Shown here: positions 57,463 through 64,000 of the stretch, piece by piece
Numbering within the stretch: position 1 is the stretch's first letter
Layout of the letters: every line of letters begins with the position of its first letter
NCBI RefSeq assembly: GCF_001039355.2
Contig: NW_019774414.1
Location: 221,340 to 285,339 of the forward strand
From: Lingula anatina
Lineage: Eukaryota; Brachiopoda; Lingulata; Lingulida; Lingulidae
Length of the DNA: 64,000 nt
Direction: 5' to 3'
The notes under the pieces: generated by a model
The model's database searches: none
What the model saw: only the letters and a program-made list of their open reading frames with translations
Told to the model about the DNA's origin: nothing
Translations under genes and position numbers: made by a program

Positions 57463-60400
57463 TCATGTACGTCTTTTTGTTTGTCTCTGTAATCGCCTTA
57501 CTCGTACTGCAGAGCTCCTTCTCATGGTATATCTAATAGCTGAGTATAGTCAATAATTTAAAACGCATTTCTGTTTTAGAACGATTTAATGATGACATAG
57601 ATGACACCGAGGACCCCAAATCACCAAGACTCTACGATGTGATACATGTTGATGATTACGTAGCCAAAAGCAAAGTCAAGTAAGTGAGCTCCACCTTATT
57701 GCATTATCTTATTGTGATTTGACGGCTAGGATTTGGACTCTAAAATTATAGAGTATGTTTCCAAATTGCTTTTATAAGATGGAATTGGAATTTGAGTGAT
57801 TTATCAATTCAGTTGGTAGAGCGGCATTCATAACTACTTGACCTTTTCAGATGGAGTTTCGCAGCCTTTGTCTTTCGTTTTCTAATACAGAAACGATTTC
57901 GCACGAAAACAAGATTTATAAACGCCGTGCGACTGGTTGTCCTTCAGGTAAGCTAATTTCAGTGACCTTTTTCTTTCGTCGCGCTGCAGAACTGTAGCGC
58001 CGCGTGCATCTTCATGGCGCCTTTACAACATGGACAAAGCCAAATACTCAACAAGACCATTAGGAACACTTTAGAGCGGCGCACACGTTAATTTAGTTTA
58101 TCGTCATTCTCGTGAGATCTGCATTAGTCTAGCTTGTTCGCTATAATATATTTCATTTATCGATTAGTTTACAAATTTGTCTCATATTGCTCGCAGAGAA
58201 CGGGTCGCATGCTTAAGTCTAAATTACATTTGAAATGCGACGCCCGTACGGTGCACGTATTCCGCCCGTAATACCCTTTTCGCACGGCGTCTGAGCGGAG
58301 GTAGACGGTGGCGGTGCGAAATCGCACGGAATCGTACTGATTTAAGGCCATGTAATGTAGACATTCTCGGCGTAGCCCGTAGCTCCTTACGATTAAAATA
58401 ATAATAATAATAATAATAAATTTTTACGGACAATTTCATCGCACGGCGCCCGTGTAAATGCAATCTAGGCTTTAATCACGTTCCCGTTCTCACGGCAGTT
58501 CAGTTGTTAATTAATTGTTGTTCAGTTGTTAATTAATTAATTAGAAGACATATTTACCTTAATGAAACAGAATAACGAGTTCAATATGGCTTCACATTTA
58601 TTCCGAATTTGAAATATCAATGATCACATCATTTTCAGAGGCGAGCTTTGCTCATGGATGCGGCTTTTTTGAAGAGACACAGGTTCAAGCACTTGACCTA
58701 CGCTAGTACTCTCTCAGCGTACAGTAACAGGGCGCTCAAAAACTCTCTGCAAACATGGTAACTATCGAAGCGTTCTATTTTAAGTACTAGATTTACCTCT
58801 AAAAATGATGACTGATTTTGTAACGTAAGCCAAAATTAAATATTTCACGAGGATTCAGTGCCAAAAGCCAAATAGTAGTAGTTGGAATAATAGTAGACTC
58901 ATTTTTTTAAATTGTACCTTGAAATTGCAGTCTAACTATTGACGAAGCGGAAGAAGAAGATACCTCAGTCGAATGGCGCACTTTACCACCCAAAGGTCTC
59001 ACAACCAATATCTGTTGTCAGTTCTAGTATAAACTTGTGCTCAATTCAGTGTAAGCACGCCAACGCAATGTAATATGTGTCACAACTGCCTCAGCTGTGA
59101 TCAACCGCCTTTCTTTGTACAATTGCGACGAGTTGGTATCGCTTGGCACATCTATCAAACTCTACTTAACGACTTTTGCTTAGTTGAAAAAAAATCATGA
59201 TTTCAAAAATTTGGCGTGAGTTTCGTAACACCGTATCATCTTGGTTTTATTATTTTATTTTATAATTTTATTTTATTATTCTCCAGGAACAGACTGGTGG
59301 TGTTATATAACATGGGGTCTGGTATATCCACTGCGCACATTACTTTACTACACCATTCCTGACTGCAGGAAAAAACGCTGGGAGCGCTGGTTCATGCTCA
59401 CGTTTACCGTCTCAATCATTTGGATCGCTATGTTTTCCTACATGATGGTGTGGATGGTGGGTTGTGCATCCTGCAAAGTGTGATTAAACACGGAGTCTAT
59501 GGGCCTCGTCAAAATTTTACTCCATAAAATTGTCAATGAAGTTTTAATTTTGTGAACTGTGCGGGTAGAACTGTTTCCAATATGTATTCTTTTTAATAGT
59601 CCCGAGGCCTTTTTCATAATCAATTGCTGATAGTTCTTCAATAATACTTCAATAATACTGTAAGAGGTGACTTCTTAAAAAGTGATCTCGTAAAATATGA
59701 ATTTCGTATAACGTGACAAAAGGTTTACAATTGCACCACTGCACAGTAAAACTTACTAAAAAAGATAATGTAACCATCCTTTTTCTAATCATGAACCATC
59801 AGGAGAAATCTTTTAAGTTAAAAATAAGACTGACGTTCAGTAGATATAAGAGGTTATTTTTGCCTTAATTCGTTCGTAAGTTAACAGACTAACTCAAGAA
59901 GTTATGGACAGATCATGGCAAAACTTTCCAGATAGGTCAGCGATGAGCAAACGTAGAATCGACTCGATTTTAATGATGTATTAACTGACTAATTAAACAT
60001 GACAATTAAGGTACTGAAGCGAAGGTCTGGATTATTTTATATATTAGTTTATCATGCCCGACTTCTGTTGTTGGTTATTACAGATGACATTGGTGGGTTT
60101 TACCCTGCACATACCTGACAGCATTATGGGGATAACGTTCATCGCAGCAGGGACCAGTATTCCCGATGCCATGGCCAGTATTATAGTGGCTAGGCAAGGT
60201 ACCGTCACCGGTTGACAGCTTTGGCAATGGTTCATGGGAAACTGTTGTAGAATGTTACTTATTATATGATATGACGGTGAAAACTACGGAAATGATTTGG
60301 CATTTTAGATAAACTGCTAATGTATAATTAACTGAAGCTAACGGAAATAAATTGTTTTTCTGTTGATGAAAGTAAATTTATGGACTTTCAAATAACAAAC

Positions 60401-61545
60401 TTTAACGCGTCTTGTGTGTAGAAGCTCCAAAAATAGACTTATTTAGCATTCTTTTTCATACATATCTCTAGATTGCCCTGCATTAATTTCAAACCTGATT
60501 AATTCTTATGCTCAAGAACTAACATAAACTGACATTTTCTGTCATTTAGGCCTTGGAGACATGGCGGTATCGAACACAATTGGCAGCAACGTATTCGATG
60601 TCCTGATTGGCCTGGCGTTCCCATGGTTCCTCAAAACTGCCATGATACATGCAGGATCTATGGTAAGGAAGTCATTAAAAGTAATTCCAAAATCAATAGC
60701 TATTTAAATAGATGCATAAAAAGATTGATTAGTTTTATCTCGTGTTTTTTCGTAATAAGAAATCATGTGCCTAGAAAAAAAGTATACATCAAAATATTTA
60801 CTTTTCTTAATTGTCCTTATCTCACACAGTTCTGCTGTTTTGTAATTGTGTTTGGTCGACTGGGGAAGTGCCAGATATATTTGATGTAAACCCAGCTGCT
60901 TTGATAAGAGACAGAAAAGTATTTTCACGTTTTTATGAATTGAGAATTATCCTAGATACGTTTTATTTTTGAAACACCATGGGAATGAGACGGGAGTTTG
61001 AACGTGTTTTGACTTTTTTAGGTACACATCAACAGCAACGGCCTGGTGTTTGCAGTAGTGCTGCTATTCCTCACTGTTATAGTTACGGTAGGTTGCACAA
61101 TAAGCAGCAAGATACAGAACAAATGCACAAATATCGAATCATAGCTTTTGTACAAATTGATCATAGGAATAACCACTCACGATACCGCCTGAGTAGTTTT
61201 ACCGATTTCTAATAGGTAGAAAATACGTATAACCTTAGCGTCTTTAGTCTTGCATGATTGTGGACTTCTTAACAATTCTTCTTCTTCTATTTGTTGGAAC
61301 TATCCTTTTAATTTTATCATTATTTCTATAATGCCTTTAGATAAATCCGATCCAGTCTTTTTCAATAACATTCATAGAATTAATCATTCTGCTTACAGAT
61401 AGCAGCTATACACTTTGTAGGATGGGTGCTCAACAAGAAACTAGGGATTATCTGCATCTGCGTTTACTGTCTTTTTCTCACCTTTGCCATAATGATAGAA
61501 TTCAACGTTTTTGGTTACGTCAACCCGCCGACGTGCACAGAATGA
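50263..61545 (+). CDS. K+-dependent Na+/Ca2+ exchanger, SLC24 family, NCKX3/4-like (17 exons)
   Basis: Exons: 50263-50413, 51103-51237, 54146-54297, 55325-55409, 55842-55945, 56252-56326, 56650-56729, 57298-57416, 57580-57679, 57851-57947, 58639-58757, 58931-58995, 59287-59456, 60084-60198, 60550-60662, 61022-61087, 61399-61545; phases agree; 630 residues (NCKX3/4 are about 605-645). An in-frame TAG at 50236 precedes the start. Order: N-terminal hydrophobic segment (~17-37), acidic extracellular stretch, first helix (~105-130), alpha-1 repeat ~155-205 ([32 protein letters not shown]), cytoplasmic loop ~260-430, alpha-2 repeat ~485-545 ([34 protein letters not shown]), and two C-terminal helices. 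The ion-binding motifs GSSAPE and SIPD are intact. Known role: export of Ca2+ with K+ in exchange for Na+ at the plasma membrane. The subtype is inferred from the alpha-1 flank. The exon-12 donor is weak (GTCTCA). Confidence 0.94.
54275..54415 (+). repeat. 47-bp tandem triplication spanning the exon 3 splice donor of the SLC24 gene
   Basis: Three perfect or near-perfect 47-base units start at 54275, 54322 and 54369. Each includes ATAGAATATGTGAGGTACTG, i.e. the last codons of exon 3 (RICE) and the donor GAG/GTACTG. The first unit holds the donor that I use at 54297/54298; the next two are copies inside the intron. Use of either would add 47 or 94 bases and shift the frame. Confidence 0.9.
54862..54976. 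repeat. Dispersed repeat, copy in SLC24 intron 3
   Basis: The block containing CTTACTCAGG, GGAAGTTAACTGAATAAAAA, AGAGAAA and TATGTTCCTAAA-like words recurs at about 56104-56203 in intron 5, in the same orientation. It may be a small interspersed element. Its borders are not resolved. Confidence 0.55.
56104..56203. repeat. Dispersed repeat, copy in SLC24 intron 5
   Basis: Counterpart of 54862-54976, sharing CTTACTCAGGTA, GAAAGTTAACT, AATAAAAAGAAA and TATGTTCCTAAA. It has fewer AAAAG units than the intron 3 copy. Confidence 0.55.
57421..57459 (+). repeat. (GT)n microsatellite abutting an SLC24 splice donor
   Basis: About 19 GT dinucleotides follow directly after GTAA of the exon 8 donor (57417-57420), so the 5' splice site merges into the repeat. 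A UG-rich tract next to a donor is a potential site for UG-binding splicing regulators. Confidence 0.95.
57808..57835 (+). other. tRNA D-arm/A-box-like sequence, possible SINE relic
   Basis: TTCAGTTGGTAGAGCGGCA (57808-57826) matches the tRNA D-arm / pol III A-box core, 15 bases before the acceptor of SLC24 exon 10. Forty-odd bases downstream the start of exon 10 (GGAGTTTCGCAGCC) only weakly resembles a B-box. No cloverleaf can be completed, so it is not called a tRNA. Confidence 0.3.
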
Positions 61546-62412
61546 TAAACACAGAAGTGACTTTCCACAACAGTCAGAAGAACAGCACCGATGTCTGGAC
61601 CGTTTTGTACATACTTCAAATCAAAATGTATTTTAAGGCGCCAGTGTATTTTAAAGATTGACGTCCGTGATACCCGGTGTTTCAGAGCGAGATTTCAGAT
61701 GGGCTGGAGTACTAAGTGAATGAATAAACGTACAAGCTACTATGGGATTCAGTGTTGTTGCAAGAGTGACATACCATTAACTGGCACAGAGGACGCGCAG
61801 TGGATAGTACCTTAACTTTTAACGATCATGTTTAGCCTGGAAATCCAAGGTGTTTGATGTGAGATGAAGGCAACCTTATACCACTTTCGGTGAAAAGTAA
61901 AACTTGTCTTGTTATAATATGTTTAGGCCTGCTTAATGCTCGGAGAATAAATCAAACAAGTTTAGGTATAAAATTGTTATTTTTCTTTTAATTGTTAATT
62001 TTCTATAAAAAGTTTATATTCTGTATACAATTGCTTTAAGGTATTATAATCAGAAGACGTATGCCAGTCCTGGGAACCTTAATTCATATGGCGACCTTTG
62101 TTCACAACATCTTTTTAAAATTAAAAACATGGAACACAAAACATAAATCACAGAAAACTGAAATTCAGTTTTTCCGTAGGCATTAAAATCATCCAACTTT
62201 TGCATATGAATTTAATCCTTAACGTGACCACTTGTCTTCTCTTAACACCCATTAGTCTCTTCTAATGAGGACTTGGGGCTCAGTGGTGCTTGCTGGGAAC
62301 ATCTGTCGCGACACTCAACTATTACGCCGAAAAGTTACATCTTTACCGAAGATTGCAACACTTAAATCTGACTTTCTAGAAACCGTTACTTGAAAAAATC
62401 GAAAGAAAATGT
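61546..62412. other. Interval between convergent SLC24 and minus-strand membrane protein genes
   Basis: 3' UTR of the SLC24 gene followed by the 3' flank of the minus-strand gene. Plus-strand AATAAA candidates lie at 61723-61728 and 61946-61951. No coding sequence or clear repeat is seen. Confidence 0.55.
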
Positions 62413-63537
62413 CTAACAAGCAATCCATCCCTCAGCAGCTTCCAGAATGTCCTTCTCTATGGCTTTCATGCGGGCTCGTCTTCGCTTTCTTTGATTGCTT
62501 TTGGTGGGACCAGGAGGGAAATCGTTACCTAGCATTGCCACATACGTCTGAAAATGATTCAAGGTTACAAACAACAAGGGATTGGAAACACACAGCTAAT
62601 TCTACTACAAACAACATTTAGGGATGAAGGTACACAACTAATTTGACTTATATCACTATTTTATTTTATGGGCCCTTTGTCTAATTGCCATTTGTTTGGT
62701 CATCGGTTTTACCTCGTCTCCGCCTCCGTGCATTTTTTGTTGCTCTGCTACGCTTGGTATGTCTTTCACTCCAGTTTCTGCAACTGGTGAGATAATTGAC
62801 AGATAATGACGCTTTTACAAATATAGGTTATAGGACTTAAGCTATTTAGCGCTCATTGAAACATGCCTCCCCTCCCCCGTTTTAGCATGTGTTTAATGCA
62901 TCAGAATAATAAATACCTTGGAAAAGCATAATTTCCTCTTCGCCCTTCGCGTGTGCTGACAAATAAATCCATTTATGAAGGGATAAATTTTGAGCTTTGG
63001 ATATTCCTGAAATCGACAGCAACGGCACAAATATTTCAATAGGTTTAACTATACTCAGAATCATAAAAGAATTTTTAAAAAATCTGACTTCCAAAACTAA
63101 ACAAACCGTTTATATAAATTTTGCAAGATTTCAAATGTTCTATTGGCAAAAATATTAAAATGACGGTTATATATTCTAATTTGTATCTCTATAGAAAGCA
63201 AACTATTGTAAGAAAACTTACCCCTATTCTTACCTGATTTAAGGTAGTTTGTGATAACATACAGAAGGACTGTTGTTGTACCAAGCATCATTAGTGCCTC
63301 ACATCCTCCTGTTGTCTGGAAGTACCAAAAATGTGTTGTTATGTACAAAGTAGCTAACGTCGTGATGTCATAAGCCTCTCTCATGACGTCACAAGTGAAT
63401 GACGTCTTCGTTTGACTTGTGACGTTCACGCGTAGTGTTGAGATGAACACTTCTGGTGAATACGTTAAATAAGATGAGGAAATGAAATGAAATTCTTTGT
63501 CATAACTGGAAAAGACGAAGCAAGAAAATTGATGCAA
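62413..63537 (-). CDS. 3' exons of an unidentified membrane protein gene (5' end not resolved)
   Basis: Minus-strand exons: 62547-62413 (last, TAG stop), 62783-62713, and one ending at 63234. The third starts at 63315 (acceptor TACTTCCAG), 63505 (acceptor TTTTCCAG) or further upstream; the frame stays open to 63537. It encodes a membrane segment (EALMMLGTTTVLLYVITNYL), then a polar linker (VAETGVKDIPSVAEQQKM) and a basic C-terminus (PPGPTKSNQRKRRRARM) ending in a predicted helix and WIAC. Phases agree across the two joins. The family is not recognised; a single-pass or tetraspan protein with a cytoplasmic basic tail is possible. The last two exons have paralogous counterparts at 7467-7901. 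Upstream exons probably lie beyond the window. Confidence 0.6.
63363..63428. promoter_or_regulatory. Cluster of CRE-like TGACGTCA motifs
   Basis: TGATGTCA (63363-63370), TGACGTCA (63384-63391, perfect CRE palindrome), TGACGTCT (63400-63407) and TGACGTTCA (63420-63428) fall within 66 bases. ACGTCACAAGT (63386-63396) and ACTTGTGACGT (63415-63425) are perfect inverted repeats. CREB/ATF-type bZIP factors bind such sites. The block may be the promoter or an upstream intron of the minus-strand membrane protein gene, in which case the open frame through it is not coding. Confidence 0.45.
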
Positions 63538-64000
63538 CGAAATTAAGATAATTTCTAAATAAATTTCAGCACCTCTTTAAAATACAGAACGATTGTCAAT
63601 TAGACTCTCTCGGAAGCTTGGGAACCACGTGAGAAACCACAGAAAAAAATTACTTCACCTATCCGGGCAGTATAAATAGCATGATTTACCTTGGTTGTAA
63701 TATAAGCTTTAACTTTTTGTTTAAATTTTGTTCACAAAGAAAAATTTGTGCAATTAGTGAAAGGGTGTTATAATGAAGGTATAAGTTTAAATACACACTG
63801 TAAATATACATGTATATTCTAAGACCCATTGTTTCTGTTCTGGGAATTCCTCAACATAAGGGATCACAACGGGGCAATTTTCTTCTATGAATCTTGATTT
63901 TTCCTGCGCATTATTTGGACGATGTATTTTAAACCTAATACGAAAAGGTTAACATCTACCAAATACAGGGGGATATCCAGAATTATTTGAAGGGGGGATC
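63538..64000. other. Window end: non-coding, with a truncated MITE-like left end
   Basis: No exon is supported. Bases 63968-64000 (GGGGGATATCCAGAATTATTTGAAGGGGGG) resemble the left end of the element at 14567-14825 (GGGCGGATCCAAGATTATTTGAAAGGGGGG), so another copy probably starts here and continues past the window. A TATAAATAG word occurs near 63671. Confidence 0.45.

Noticed and set aside
57800-57870. Functional tRNA gene
   Set aside because: Only the D-arm/A-box matches; the acceptor stem, anticodon arm and a proper B-box cannot be formed.

Overview
The window is animal nuclear DNA: AT-rich, with spliced genes whose exons are separated by GT-AG introns of a few hundred to about 2,000 bases, plus microsatellites and small DNA transposons. 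Gene content (DCAF5, cathepsin F, UTP25, an SLC24 exchanger) fits a bilaterian. A polymorphic insertion with about 165-base tandem units, a short GC-rich microsatellite and a terminal hairpin resembles the pearl/HINE (non-autonomous Helentron) elements known from bivalves, so a marine invertebrate such as a mollusc is my best guess. That is inference only. Two single-base N gaps (21998 and 40332) join three contigs. Each join is flanked by a long near-identical direct duplication (2.9 kb and 7.1/8.1 kb), which looks like unmerged haplotype overlap from a heterozygous individual rather than real tandem duplication.

Layout. 150-6248 (+) is a nine-exon DCAF5-type WD40 substrate receptor of CUL4-DDB1 ubiquitin ligase with a very AU-rich 3' flank. 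7467-7901 (+) holds two orphan 3' exons that match the last exons of an unidentified membrane protein gene at the far end of the window (62413-63537, - strand). 7902-11446 is mostly non-coding. 11447-15615 (+) is a five-exon gene for a secreted, helix-rich, 12-cysteine protein of 261 residues. Its final-helix motif, LRD motif in the first helix, KDG/LD segment and a phase-0 intron just after the first helix all resemble vertebrate IL-10-family cytokines. This is the most interesting item in the window.

17596-26864 (-) is cathepsin F (cystatin-like domain, I29 propeptide, papain-type protease), with exons 2-8 present twice because of the first contig overlap. It is head-to-head with UTP25 (26975-39442, +), a small-subunit processome protein. 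The 110 bases between their start codons hold a CACGTG E-box in a CLEAR-like context and a CCAAT box. The last eight exons of UTP25 recur at 40454-47535 across the second contig overlap; only that copy has the 1-kb pearl/HINE-like insertion.

50263-61545 (+) is a 17-exon potassium-dependent Na+/Ca2+ exchanger (SLC24/NCKX3-4 type) with both alpha repeats intact. A 47-base triplication copies the 5' splice site of its third exon. The window ends with the minus-strand membrane protein exons and a cluster of CRE-like TGACGTCA motifs.

The genes do not form a pathway: ubiquitin ligase receptor, putative cytokine, lysosomal protease, ribosome biogenesis factor and ion exchanger are neighbours. The one direct regulatory link visible is the shared divergent promoter of cathepsin F and UTP25. 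All exon models come from reading splice signals, phase and family similarity; none is backed by transcript data.
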